DNA of 64,000 bases, taken from NCBI GenBank assembly GCA_035493835.1, contig DATJHO010000082.1, forward strand, positions 65,776 to 129,775. Reading direction: 5' to 3'. Below, one piece after another: positions 10,118 to 18,766 of this stretch; the stretch's first letter is position 1; every line of letters starts with the position of its first letter. The DNA comes from DASZTU01 sp035493835 (lineage in GTDB: Bacteria > Pseudomonadota > Alphaproteobacteria > Rhizobiales > Devosiaceae). Under the pieces are notes generated by a model. That model had not been told where the DNA came from and made no database searches. It saw only the letters and a list, made by a program, of their open reading frames with translations. The position numbers and the translations under genes were made by a program.

Positions 10118-10915
10118 ATGCTCGGCATCATCCCCGCTGCCGGACGCGGCAGCCGCATCCAGCCGCTCGGCTTTTCCAAGGAATTGCTGCCGGTGGGGAC
10201 CCGCCGCGGCGAACTGGGCGAGCGTCCCTGCGCCGTCAGCGAATATCTGCTGGAACGGATGATCGCGGGTGGCGCCCAAAAACTCTGCTTCGTCATCGGG
10301 CCGGGCAAGTCCGACATTCTCGAATATTATGCCGCCGGTTTCGGCAGTGCCGCCACGGTCTACGTCGTACAGCCAAACCCCAATGGCCTCTGCGACGCGA
10401 TCTTTCGCGCCGCCGCGCTGGTGCGCGACGATGAACCAGTGCTGATCGGCCTCCCCGATACCATCTGGTTTCCGGCCGACGGCTTTGCAGCGATGCCCGA
10501 CGACCAATTGTCATTGCTGCTGTTCCCGGTCGACCGGCCGGAGCGGTTTGACGCGGTGGTGCTCGACAACGAGGATCGCGTGCGCCGGATCGAGGTGAAA
10601 CAGGCAAAACCCTCCTCGTCATGGATCTGGGGCGCGATCAAGATGCCGGGACACGTCTTTCACGCCCTCCACGCGCTGTGGCTGGAGCCAGGGCGCGGCG
10701 ATGAATATTTCGGCACGCTCGTCAACGAATTCCTGGCACGCGGCGGAGTGGCGATCGGCCTGCGGGCCGGCAGCCAGTATGTCGATGTCGGCACCATCGA
10801 CGGCTATCGCGCTGCGCTGGCGCTGTTGGACAAGATGGAACAAGAGGCCGCTCCGGCCCCGCCCACCGAGCCCACCGCCAACGGCGTTTCTTCCCGTTAC
10901 GGAGTTCCAGCATGA
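10118..10915 (+). CDS. Sugar-1-phosphate nucleotidyltransferase (RmlA/GalU-like)
   Basis: 265 residues. The N-terminal signature GIIPAAGRGSRIQPLGFSKELLPVG-type loop spans residues 3-27, with the G-x-G-x-R and the K that contact the nucleotide and phosphate. Later blocks include GLPDTIWFP near residue 110 and QYVDVGTIDGYRAAL near the end. The reaction is NTP plus sugar-1-phosphate giving NDP-sugar plus pyrophosphate. The protein is somewhat short compared with RmlA (~290), so the sugar and base cannot be assigned. It abuts the previous stop and overlaps the next gene by ATGA. Confidence 0.85.
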   Translation: MLGIIPAAGRGSRIQPLGFSKELLPVGTRRGELGERPCAVSEYLLERMIAGGAQKLCFVIGPGKSDILEYYAAGFGSAATVYVVQPNPNGLCDAIFRAAALVRDDEPVLIGLPDTIWFPADGFAAMPDDQLSLLLFPVDRPERFDAVVLDNEDRVRRIEVKQAKPSSSWIWGAIKMPGHVFHALHALWLEPGRGDEYFGTLVNEFLARGGVAIGLRAGSQYVDVGTIDGYRAALALLDKMEQEAAPAPPTEPTANGVSSRYGVPA

Positions 10916-11667
10916 CTTTATCGACCAGCAAGATACGGGAGCGAGTGGAGGCCCTCGGCCCCTGGTTCCATAATCTCGACCTCAGGGGTGTCGCCACCGC
11001 CCCGGACCACTATCTCGGCGACTATCCCCGGCTGAAGTGGAAGCAATTTTCGGATGCCATCCCTGCCGATCTCACCGGCAAGACCGTGCTCGATATCGGC
11101 TGCAACGCCGGCTTTTATTCGCTGGAAATGAAGCGGCGCGGTGCTGCGCGAGTCTTGGGAATCGACTTCGACGAGGCTTACCTGGCGCAGGCGTGCTTTG
11201 CCGCCGAAATCGCCGGCCTCGACATCGAGTTCCGCCCGATGTCGGTCTACGACGTCGGTGCGCTCGGCGAAAAATTCGACGTCGTGCTGTTCATGGGCGT
11301 GCTCTACCATTTGCGCCATCCCCTGCTGGCGCTGGACCTGATCCGCGAGCACGTAGCGGGCGATTTTCTGGTGTTCCAGGCCATGCAGCGCGGCAGCAAC
11401 GAAACGCCGGCGCTCGAAGAGAACTACCCGTTCTGGAACTACGGACTCTTCGACCAGCCGGGCTTTCCGAAACTGCATTTCGTCGAGAACCGCTACGCTG
11501 ACGATCCCACCAATTGGTGGATTCCCAACCGCGCTTGCGTCGAAGCGATGCTGCGCAGCGCCGGCTTCGAAATCCTCAGCCGCCCGGAGGACGAGGTCTA
11601 TATCTGCCGGACCACCAGCCGGCGGGACGATGCGCGCCCGGTCTATCCCGCGAGGAGCCCGGCATGA
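10912..11667 (+). CDS. SAM-dependent methyltransferase (Rta_06860-like)
   Basis: 251 residues. The class I SAM-binding loop VLDIGCNAGFYSLEMKRRG lies near residues 59-77, followed by LGIDFDEAYLAQA and the post-I block DVVLFMGVLYHLRHPLLALD. The C-terminal NRACVEAMLRSAGFEI is typical of CmoB-like and sugar or lipid methyltransferases. I remember a family model named after Rta_06860 covering such proteins in clusters like this one; that match needs a search. It probably O- or N-methylates the glycan or its aglycone. ATGA overlaps on both sides. Confidence 0.82.
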   Translation: MTLSTSKIRERVEALGPWFHNLDLRGVATAPDHYLGDYPRLKWKQFSDAIPADLTGKTVLDIGCNAGFYSLEMKRRGAARVLGIDFDEAYLAQACFAAEIAGLDIEFRPMSVYDVGALGEKFDVVLFMGVLYHLRHPLLALDLIREHVAGDFLVFQAMQRGSNETPALEENYPFWNYGLFDQPGFPKLHFVENRYADDPTNWWIPNRACVEAMLRSAGFEILSRPEDEVYICRTTSRRDDARPVYPARSPA

Positions 11668-12584
11668 TCGAAGCGGCAATGCTCTGGAACGAGCCCAACA
11701 ACAAATCGCACTGGGACCCGGATGTTGATCCCGACTGGTCCAAATTCGCCGAAATGGTGAGCGGGGCCGCCGAGGCAATCGAAGCGGTAAACCCCAAAAT
11801 CCTGAAACTGGTGGGCGGCATGTCGCCGATCGATCCGGGGTTTCTTGCGCGGCTGCGGCGCTTCGGCGCGCTCGACCGGATGGATGCGGTTGCCGTGCAC
11901 GGCTTTCCCCTCGACTGGAATCTCTGGCAGATCGATGAATGGCCCGCCAAGCTCGACGAGATCAGGGCGGTGACCGACCTGCCGATCTGGGTGACGGAAG
12001 TCGGCGTCTCGAGTTTTGGCGCCGAGGAGGTGCAGGCCTGGGGAGTGAGGCGGACGGCCGAACTCCTCGCCGGGCGGGCGGAGCGCGTCCACTGGTATTC
12101 GCTTTACGACCTGCCGCGCAGTTGGGAAGCCACCACAAGACACAAGGAGGCGGAGGGCTCGTCCTATTACCGCCACTTCTACATGGGGCTTTTGCGCGAG
12201 GACGGCTCGCCCAAGCCCGCGCTAGAGGCGTTCCGAAACCTGCCCGAGCCACTCGGCCTGATGCAATGGTTCCACTATGAGGACCACCGGCTCGAGGACG
12301 CCGTCGCCTGGTTCAGGCGGCTCGGCGTCACAAAGGTCCGGACCGGCCTCTCCTGGGCCGACCGCTTCCGTCCGAACGCACTCGACTGGTTTGACCGGCA
12401 GATGGAGGCGCTCGCCGAGTTCGACGTGACGGTCACGTTTTGCTTCACGCCCGAGCACCGGGGCCTTGTGCCCCATCACACCAGCCCGCCACAAGACCCG
12501 GCCGAATTTGCCGCCTTCTGCGCCGAAATGATCGGACGCTACGCCCCCCGCGATGCCCTCGCCCGGCGGGCGGTCGGAGGCTGA
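11664..12584 (+). CDS. Glycoside-hydrolase-like protein, apparently circularly permuted TIM barrel
   Basis: 306 residues. The protein opens with LWNEPNN, the strand-4 acid/base motif of clan A hydrolases such as GH39 (Glu10). It continues through WVTEVGVSS, the strand-7 nucleophile (Glu112), and reaches a normal barrel C-terminus near residue 190. It then carries GVTKVRTGLSWADRF, a helix and PPQDPAEFAAFCAEMIGRYAP, which in ordinary GH39-like enzymes precede WNEPN. The missing first strands are thus at the C-terminus. Start 11664 (ATGA overlap) is the only sensible one, because upstream bases encode the methyltransferase. Both catalytic glutamates seem present. It may trim or transglycosylate the operon's product. 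Confidence 0.7.
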   Translation: MIEAAMLWNEPNNKSHWDPDVDPDWSKFAEMVSGAAEAIEAVNPKILKLVGGMSPIDPGFLARLRRFGALDRMDAVAVHGFPLDWNLWQIDEWPAKLDEIRAVTDLPIWVTEVGVSSFGAEEVQAWGVRRTAELLAGRAERVHWYSLYDLPRSWEATTRHKEAEGSSYYRHFYMGLLREDGSPKPALEAFRNLPEPLGLMQWFHYEDHRLEDAVAWFRRLGVTKVRTGLSWADRFRPNALDWFDRQMEALAEFDVTVTFCFTPEHRGLVPHHTSPPQDPAEFAAFCAEMIGRYAPRDALARRAVGG

Positions 12585-12588
12585 TGCG

Positions 12589-13431
12589 ATGGGCCGCCTC
12601 GACCCCGCCTTGCCGCCTGTACTTGACGCCTTTGCCGCGCACCTGGCGGCGGCGGAAACGACCGGAAGGGATGTGCTGCTGGTCGTTGCGCATCCGGACG
12701 ACGAGACGGTCGGCTTCGGCGGACAGCTGATGCGGCTACCCTACACCACCATCCTCCATCTGACCGACGGCGCGCCAAAAGATCTGCGCGATGCGCACGC
12801 CCATGGCTTTGCCACGGCATATGCCTACGCGGCCGCCCGCCGGCGCGAACTCGTTTCGGCGCTCAAGCAGGCCGGCCTGCATTCACCAGCGCTGATCGGG
12901 TTCGCAATCCCCGACCAGCAGGTCGCCTTTCACTTGGCCCCTATTGGCCGGCGGCTATTCGCCGTCTTTGCCGAGCTTAAGCCGCGCTTCGTGCTGACGC
13001 ATCCTTTTGAGGGCGGCCATCCCGACCACGATGGGGCAGCGCTGGCCGTATGGGCGGCCCGTGAGTTGTTAGGTCGCCAAGGCCAGCCGGCGCCCGAGAT
13101 CATCGAAATGGCGTTTTATTCGGCAGGGGAAGCCGGCCCGCTCTTCCAGCGCTTTGCCCCGGGCAGCGGCGGGCCCGAGATCGAGCTTTTTCTCCCCGCC
13201 GGCCGAGAGGACATCAAGCGGCGGATGCTCGATTGCCACCTGTCGCAGCGGGAAACGCTCGCCCCTTTCGCGACGGACCGCGAATGCTTCCGGGCCGCCC
13301 CACGCTACGATTTTCTTGCGCCGCCCAATGGCGGCCGCGTGCTCTGGGAGGCTTGGCAACTCGGCCTCACCGTTCGCGACTGGCCACCCCTCGCGCAGGC
13401 GGCGCTCGCCGAACTGGATCTGCTGCCGTGA
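12589..13431 (+). CDS. PIG-L family deacetylase
   Basis: 280 residues. The zinc-binding motif VAHPDDETVGFGG (His35, Asp38) and the second histidine block THPFEGGHPDHDGAA identify the LmbE/PIG-L/MshB fold. These enzymes remove N-acetyl from GlcNAc-inositol, GlcNAc-lipid or related amino sugars. GGAGG at 12576-12580 sits 8 nt before ATG 12589, which decides the start over the upstream ATG at 12553. Together with inositol-3-phosphate synthase and a GT4 enzyme this suggests N-deacetylation of a GlcNAc-inositol-type intermediate, which is inference. Stop overlaps the next start as GTGA. Confidence 0.9.
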   Translation: MGRLDPALPPVLDAFAAHLAAAETTGRDVLLVVAHPDDETVGFGGQLMRLPYTTILHLTDGAPKDLRDAHAHGFATAYAYAAARRRELVSALKQAGLHSPALIGFAIPDQQVAFHLAPIGRRLFAVFAELKPRFVLTHPFEGGHPDHDGAALAVWAARELLGRQGQPAPEIIEMAFYSAGEAGPLFQRFAPGSGGPEIELFLPAGREDIKRRMLDCHLSQRETLAPFATDRECFRAAPRYDFLAPPNGGRVLWEAWQLGLTVRDWPPLAQAALAELDLLP

Positions 13432-14486
13432 AGCTCACCGTGCTTAACGTCGCCTATCCGCTCGCCACCGTCAGCCGTGACGCGGTGGGCGGCGCCGAGC
13501 AAGTGCTCGCAGCGCTCGACCGGGCGCTGGTCGAGGCCGGCCACCGCTCCCTCGTCGTCGCCTCGGCCGGATCGCAGGTTAGGGGCAGGCTGATCGAGAC
13601 CCCGGCGGAAACCGGCCTTCTCGATGAGGCCGCCAAGGCGCGGGCCCAGGCGCGGCACCGGCTGGCAATCGTGGAAACGCTCAAACGCTATCCAGTCGAT
13701 GTCGTCCATCTGCACGGCATCGATTTCGAAGCTTACATGCCGGCGCATGTCCCAACCCTCGTGACGCTCCATCTGCCGCTCGACTGGTATCGGCCCGCCG
13801 CGCCCCAGCCCAAGCGCCCGGATCTCTGGCTCTGCCCGGTCTCGGCGAATCAGGCGGCACGGGCGCCTGAGGGCTCACAGTTGCATCCGCCGATCCCCAA
13901 CGGGGTCGATGTCAGAAGCTTCAGCAGCCCACACGCAAAGCGCGACTTTGCCCTGCTGCTCAGCCGCATCTGCCCCGAAAAGGGCATTCACCTGGGACTC
14001 GACGCAGCGCAGGCGGCCAGCATGCCCCTGCTGATCGGCGGGCAAGTCTACCCCTACGGATCGCACCAACGCTATTTCGACGACGAAGTAGCCCCGCGGC
14101 TCGATGCGCGACGGCGCTTTCTCGGGCCGCTCGGGCTCGAACGCAAGCGCCGCCTGCTCGGCGCCGCCCGCTGCCTGCTGGTCCCTAGCCTTGCCGCCGA
14201 AACCAGCTCGCTCGTCGCCATGGAAGCGCTCGCCGCCGGAACGCCGGTGGTCGCGTTCCCGAACGGAGCGCTCGCCGATATCATCGAGGAGGCGCGCACC
14301 GGCTTTTTGGTCCGCGATGTGGGGGAAATGGCTCGCGCCATGCGGGCAACGTCAAAGCTCGATCCCCAGGATTGCCGGCGCGCCGCCCAAGAACGCTTCT
14401 CGCTCGACCGCATGATCTCCGGCTATTTCGAGGCCTACCAGCAACTGGCCGCGCTCGGACGCCCGGCGAACCGCGCCGCCTCATGA
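13428..14486 (+). CDS. Glycosyltransferase family 4 type (GT-B)
   Basis: 352 residues, starting with GTG at 13428 in a 4 bp GTGA overlap with the PIG-L gene. N-terminal domain: NVAYPLATVSRDAVGGAEQV, with the glycine-rich GGAEQ loop; then VVHLHGIDFEAYMP. The donor domain has LLLSRICPEKGIHLGLDAA and VPSLAAETSSLVAMEALAAGTP, the E(x7)E motif. It resembles MshA/WaaG-like retaining transferases. Being next to the deacetylase makes it the best candidate in this operon for an MshA-like step (GlcNAc onto inositol phosphate), but that is unproven. Confidence 0.86.
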   Translation: MKLTVLNVAYPLATVSRDAVGGAEQVLAALDRALVEAGHRSLVVASAGSQVRGRLIETPAETGLLDEAAKARAQARHRLAIVETLKRYPVDVVHLHGIDFEAYMPAHVPTLVTLHLPLDWYRPAAPQPKRPDLWLCPVSANQAARAPEGSQLHPPIPNGVDVRSFSSPHAKRDFALLLSRICPEKGIHLGLDAAQAASMPLLIGGQVYPYGSHQRYFDDEVAPRLDARRRFLGPLGLERKRRLLGAARCLLVPSLAAETSSLVAMEALAAGTPVVAFPNGALADIIEEARTGFLVRDVGEMARAMRATSKLDPQDCRRAAQERFSLDRMISGYFEAYQQLAALGRPANRAAS

Positions 14487-15475
14487 CACTCCACGCGGAA
14501 ATCATCGGCGACGCCGAAAGGCTGACAGCGCTCGAGCCCGAATGGTGGGCGCTCTGGCATGCGGCACCGGAATCGACGCCGTTCCAGAGCCCCGCCTGGC
14601 TGATCCCCTGGTGGCGAAATTTTGAGCCCGGCCGATTAGCGACACTCGCCATCCACGACGGTGGCCGCCTCGCCGGGCTTGCTCCGCTTTATCTGGAGAA
14701 TGGCCCGCACGGGCGCCGCCTCGTACCGCTCGGCATCGGCATCAGCGATTATCTCGACCTGCTGCTGGCGCCCGGTCGCGCCGATGTCGCGGCGGCCATG
14801 GCGGAGGCGGCCGGGCAAATCCCGGATTGGCAATCGCTCGAACTGGAAGAGCTGGCGCCCGGCGCCGCCGCCTTCCGCCTGCCCTGCCCGCGCGGATGCA
14901 TGGAGCACGAATATGCGCACAGCTCCTGCCCCGGCCTCACCCTGGGCAAAGAGGTCGATGCCAGTGGCCTGCCGTTTGCGATAACCGGCAAGAAGCGCCA
15001 GAGTTTTCGCCGCTGCAGCCGGGTGGCGGCCGGTGAAGGCGAACTGGAACTCATCTCGCCCGAGCCTTCGGCTTTCCTCGAAGCGCTTGTGGCACTCCAT
15101 GGCGAGCGCTGGGCCGGCCGCGGCGAACATGGAGTTTTGGCTGATCCCCAGGTGCAGGCCTTCCATGCGGAGGCCTTGCCGCGCCTCCACACGGCGGGCC
15201 TTACCCGGCTTACCGTCGTGAGAATCGAGGGCCGGCCGGTTGCCGCCTATTACCGGCTCAGTTGGCGCGACCGCAGCGCCGCCTATCTCGGCGGCTTCGA
15301 TCCCGCCTTTGCGCATCAAAGCCCAATGACGGTTTTGATCGGCGACGGTTTTCGCGCCGCCCACCGCGAGGGCGTGCGGGAGTTCAGCTTTTTGCGCGGC
15401 GGGGAGGACTATAAATATCTATGGGGAGCGGAAGACCGATGGAACCGCCGCCGCTCGTTCCGGCGTGCGTCATGA
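14483..15475 (+). CDS. GNAT-type acyltransferase (CelD/BcsL-like)
   Basis: 330 residues with the two-lobed GNAT/FemAB-like arrangement of the CelD/BcsL (Acetyltransf_6) family. There is an N-terminal lobe with FQSPAWLIPWWRNFE and a C-terminal lobe with TVVRIEGRPVAAYYRLSW, YLGGFDPAFAHQSPMTVLI and FSFLRGGEDYKYLWGAE. Such proteins acylate amino or hydroxyl groups of polysaccharides. Following a deacetylase, it could re-acylate a freed amino group. Coupled by ATGA to both neighbours. Confidence 0.8.
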   Translation: MTLHAEIIGDAERLTALEPEWWALWHAAPESTPFQSPAWLIPWWRNFEPGRLATLAIHDGGRLAGLAPLYLENGPHGRRLVPLGIGISDYLDLLLAPGRADVAAAMAEAAGQIPDWQSLELEELAPGAAAFRLPCPRGCMEHEYAHSSCPGLTLGKEVDASGLPFAITGKKRQSFRRCSRVAAGEGELELISPEPSAFLEALVALHGERWAGRGEHGVLADPQVQAFHAEALPRLHTAGLTRLTVVRIEGRPVAAYYRLSWRDRSAAYLGGFDPAFAHQSPMTVLIGDGFRAAHREGVREFSFLRGGEDYKYLWGAEDRWNRRRSFRRAS

Positions 15476-16377
15476 GCGGCCGCGCCGACAGCTTTGCGCC
15501 CATTTTCGAGGCGATCCGAAGCGGCGACTTGCCACCCCGCATCGGCTATTTGCGGCTAGCCATGGCGGCGGAGACGCCGGAAGAGCTGGCAATGCTCCTC
15601 AGCACCGCGGATTCTCCGGAACTCGAAGGAGTGGCCGCCCGCCATCCCGACGGCTGGCAGATGGTGAAAAAAATGCTGTCGGCGGTTTCCCACGATCCCA
15701 TTGCGGGCGGCGAGACCGACCGGGTGAACGCCATTGCCGCCATGTTCGACCGCGCCGCCCGGCTCTCGCCCGAAGCGAGCGTCGCGCTCTATAGCCTCGG
15801 CGACCCCGAGGCGCTCGCGGCGGCGACCGAGGAGATCGTCGCCTGGCTGCGCTTGCAAGACCTGCTCGGCTCCCACGTCCGGCTGCTCGATTTCGGCTGC
15901 GGCATCGGCCGGCTCGCCATGGCGCTGGCGCCAGAGGTAGGCAGCGCTACCGGCATCGACGTTTCCTCGGAAATGATCGCCGAGGCGCGGCGGCGCGGCC
16001 TGGGTTTCACCAATCTCCGCTTCGAACAAAGCTCCGGCCGTGACCTCGCCTGCTATCCCGATGCCGGCTTCGACCTCGCGATCGCGCTCGACAGTTTTCC
16101 TTACGTGGTCGCGGCCGGGGATGCGATGGCCCTGCGGCTGCTCGGCGAATTGGCGCGCGTGCTGGCGCCCAGCGGCCACCTGATGATCCTCAACTACTCC
16201 TATCGCGGCAACCCGGCGCATGACCGGGAAGAGCTGTCGCAGCACGCGGCCATCACCGGGCTCGCCCTTCGTTCAAAGGGCGAGCGGCCTTTCGCCCTTT
16301 GGGACGGCTTGGCGTTCCACCTCACCAAGCCTTCAGAGACTTCTCGCGAGCAACCCCGCCAGCTCCCCACGATATAG
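15472..16377 (+). CDS. Class I SAM-dependent methyltransferase
   Basis: 301 residues. An N-terminal ~130-residue helical region has no motif I recognise. It precedes a methyltransferase domain with VRLLDFGCGIGRLAMALAPEV, ATGIDVSSEMIAEARRRG and a GHLMILNYSY strand. It is the last gene of the operon. Start 15472 overlaps the previous stop by ATGA; the frame is open further up but only inside the acyltransferase gene. Its 3' end overlaps the convergent gene by 45 bp (16333-16377). Target unknown. Confidence 0.83.
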   Translation: MSGRADSFAPIFEAIRSGDLPPRIGYLRLAMAAETPEELAMLLSTADSPELEGVAARHPDGWQMVKKMLSAVSHDPIAGGETDRVNAIAAMFDRAARLSPEASVALYSLGDPEALAAATEEIVAWLRLQDLLGSHVRLLDFGCGIGRLAMALAPEVGSATGIDVSSEMIAEARRRGLGFTNLRFEQSSGRDLACYPDAGFDLAIALDSFPYVVAAGDAMALRLLGELARVLAPSGHLMILNYSYRGNPAHDREELSQHAAITGLALRSKGERPFALWDGLAFHLTKPSETSREQPRQLPTI

Positions 16378-18099
16378 TCGGGTGCGTGCCAAAAGCCTCG
16401 CCTGCTCCTCGGGAACGCCCGCCAGCGCGGATGCGGCCATTGAGTAATATCCCAGCTGGAAGGCTAGATAGCACGCCGTGGTGAAGACCAGGAGCCGGTC
16501 GTCCGTCCCTTCGCCGAGGGCGCGCCCGACCCGTGCCGCAAGATCGCGCTGCTCGTCCGCGGAGAGGCTCAACTCGACGCCGGCGCCAGCCACGTCCCAG
16601 GCGATGCCTTGGGCGCCGATCAGGTCGTGCGCCGCGCAATGATCGACGGCGTCGGCCTTGAGCAGGCTGCCCTCGGCATCCGACAGCCACTCCCAGGCAT
16701 GCATCCGATTATCGGTAGCAACCATCCGCTGTGCCGCCATCGGCCCCAGCGCGCAAAATCGCGCCAGCGAATGCTCCGCCTCTGCCCCGAGCGCTTCAAC
16801 TCCGTTCTGGCGCAGCATTGTGGCCAATTCTTCCGGGCTGGCCCCCGCCCTCTGGGGCCCCGAAAAGTGTTGTGCGCGAAAAATGAGATACTCCGCCAGC
16901 CGGGCAAGCAAACGCTCGCGCGGCATTACCCCTAGGTCGGCGGGTCTTTCGGGCACCCACCGCTCCACGGTAAAACCGTGCGCAAAGGCCAGCATCTCAG
17001 GCACGAACCCGGCCTCGTGAAGCACCCGCGCGCGGGCCAGTTTTTCCCGTCCGTAACGGCCGAGCCCGGCAAATTTCAGCAGAAACGTGCCCTTGGCCGT
17101 AGTCAGCAGGAATTTTCGCCGCTCCTGCTGCACGTCGCTGGCGGGCCACAGGGCGGTGTCATGGCCATAAAACTCATATCGCCAGCTGCCCCACGAAATG
17201 TCTTTCAGCGGCTCGATGGGCGGCCCGGTGATATCGGCGAACCAGAAATCGAGGCGGCGCTCAGGCTCAGGAATCCAGCGGTACAAGGCATCGAATTCGA
17301 GCACATGCCGCTGCAGCCGGTGCCAGCGCTCGCGTTTCGCCGCCGGTGCTTCCCCACCGGGTTGCCCCGGATGGCTGGGAAAGAGCCGGATGCGCTCTTC
17401 CTCGATGCCGCCGCCCGTCAGCAGGTCGATGACCGCGAAAAAGGAACTCCCCGACAGGCCCGGCCCTTCATCGGCAACGGCAAAGCCTGCCGCGGGGTTT
17501 AGCCGCAGGAGCCTTCGCCGCAGCGCTGGGCTCAGCGAAAGCTGCCGTTGGAACGGATGCCCGACCGGCCGCACAGAGATCGGAGCCGCCGCCCCGGTTG
17601 CGGCGGCAATGACGGCGGCAAGCCCCAGCCCAATGCTACGGATGCCGATCGCCTGGATGGGAACTTCCCCGAGCTGCGCCGCGGCCTCGATATAAGCCTC
17701 GGGGTAAACGGCATAGAAGGAGTAGCCCTCGGGACGCCGGCAGCTGACGCTCTCCGGCAGCGGCAGCCTGCCCAGCGCCGCGAGCGCCGTCTTCATCCCC
17801 CCGCTTTCGCCCGGCTCGCCCCGCCACGACCGGACCAGCACGCGAGCGGCCGAGAGCACCAGTTGGGTCGCGGCGTCGTTGAGCGGGGAGTCGCAATCGG
17901 CCCCTCGTGCCTCGAACTCAAGATCGATGAGCCCCTGCGCCAGCTCGGCCGCCGAAAGAAAAAGTTCGCACGCCGCCCAATATCCCGGCTGCCCCCCTTC
18001 GATCTCGAGGCCCGCCCCGGCGGCCGCCGCGATTTCCCTGAGTCGCGCCCTCGTATCGATCCGATCGGACGCGTCTCCGAAAACCAGCATCGCACTCAC
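16333..18099 (-). CDS. Phosphoribosyltransferase-like / aminoglycoside-kinase-like two-domain protein
   Basis: 588 residues, function unknown. The N-terminal half ends with VADEGPGLSGSSFFAVIDLL (about residues 208-227), which resembles the PRPP-binding loop of type I phosphoribosyltransferases. The C-terminal half has a kinase-like pattern: KGTFLLKFAGLGRYGREKLA (about 336-355), a VERWVPERPADL linker, MHAWEWL, then LLKADAVDHCAAHDLIG and AWDVAGAGVE near 480-508, in the positions of the APH catalytic loop and metal-binding Asp. GTG at 18099 is used; ATG 18090 is an alternative. No strong ribosome site is visible. No transmembrane segment. Confidence 0.65.
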   Translation of the reverse strand: MSAMLVFGDASDRIDTRARLREIAAAAGAGLEIEGGQPGYWAACELFLSAAELAQGLIDLEFEARGADCDSPLNDAATQLVLSAARVLVRSWRGEPGESGGMKTALAALGRLPLPESVSCRRPEGYSFYAVYPEAYIEAAAQLGEVPIQAIGIRSIGLGLAAVIAAATGAAAPISVRPVGHPFQRQLSLSPALRRRLLRLNPAAGFAVADEGPGLSGSSFFAVIDLLTGGGIEEERIRLFPSHPGQPGGEAPAAKRERWHRLQRHVLEFDALYRWIPEPERRLDFWFADITGPPIEPLKDISWGSWRYEFYGHDTALWPASDVQQERRKFLLTTAKGTFLLKFAGLGRYGREKLARARVLHEAGFVPEMLAFAHGFTVERWVPERPADLGVMPRERLLARLAEYLIFRAQHFSGPQRAGASPEELATMLRQNGVEALGAEAEHSLARFCALGPMAAQRMVATDNRMHAWEWLSDAEGSLLKADAVDHCAAHDLIGAQGIAWDVAGAGVELSLSADEQRDLAARVGRALGEGTDDRLLVFTTACYLAFQLGYYSMAASALAGVPEEQARLLARTRLYRGELAGLLARSL

Positions 18100-18167
18100 C
18101 GCCGGGTCAGCTACTCGGAACAGAACTTTGTCTTGCGTCCTTCGTTCCTCGCAGGCCGCTCACGGCA

Positions 18168-18686
18168 CTATTGGCCTCCGTCATCCCGCGCCCGTGAAAG
18201 GCCCAGCCGCCGCCTGACAAGTTCCACGCATCGGACGAGCGGCAAAGCTGAAGTGTCCAGAATCTCGCAGCCTTGCTTCGCTGCATCCTCCCGGAGGAAG
18301 CGTGCCCAGTTCATCATCATCGGATTTGCAAGCTCGGACTGTCGACGCTCGAAAACAAGCCGTCTGGTCCTGGTGGTATCGTCGCAGTCAACCAGGATCG
18401 GGAGATACGCGATCACGCCTGCCCTGGCGGCACTCTCGGCCAAAAATGAAAGCCTGGTCTGCCCTTCGAAAAGGATCGGCATCCCGTGCCCCACAAGGGG
18501 TGCCAGCCGAATCATCCATTCTATCGTGTTCTCGCGCTGCCAATCCGGCGGCATTTCCTCCGGCTCGGGCACGCAAATGGAGCCAAAATGCTGTACACTG
18601 GCTTGCTCAGCATGACTGTCGGCGATCGCTCTTGCGATTGAGGTCTTCCCCGAGCCCGAAGCGCCGATGAGCACGACTAGTGTCAT
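18168..18686 (-). CDS. Small P-loop NTPase / adenylate-kinase-like protein
   Basis: 172 residues. Walker A GASGSGKTS at residues 8-16, followed by a kinase-like fold with LFEGQTRLSF (possible lid/Walker B region), PILVDCDDTTRTRRLVFERR and DTSALPLVRCVELVRRRL at the end. This is the pattern of small nucleoside, shikimate or AAA_18-type kinases. The stretch 18240-18680 reads visibly less GC-rich than the flanks, suggesting later acquisition. It may share a transcript with the two-domain gene downstream. Substrate unknown. Confidence 0.7.
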   Translation of the reverse strand: MTLVVLIGASGSGKTSIARAIADSHAEQASVQHFGSICVPEPEEMPPDWQRENTIEWMIRLAPLVGHGMPILFEGQTRLSFLAESAARAGVIAYLPILVDCDDTTRTRRLVFERRQSELANPMMMNWARFLREDAAKQGCEILDTSALPLVRCVELVRRRLGLSRARDDGGQ

Positions 18687-18766
18687 TGGCTACCTTCGCC
18701 CTGCGAAGCTGCAGGGGGAGCTTACCGAAAATCGGAACGCGGTAACCAAAGCTTGCGAAGGAAGAA

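Noticed and set aside
11514..11663. An upstream in-frame extension of the glycoside-hydrolase-like gene that might supply the missing first barrel strands
   Set aside because: These bases encode the methyltransferase C-terminus in another frame, and the translation has no barrel-like pattern; the missing strands are found at the C-terminus instead.
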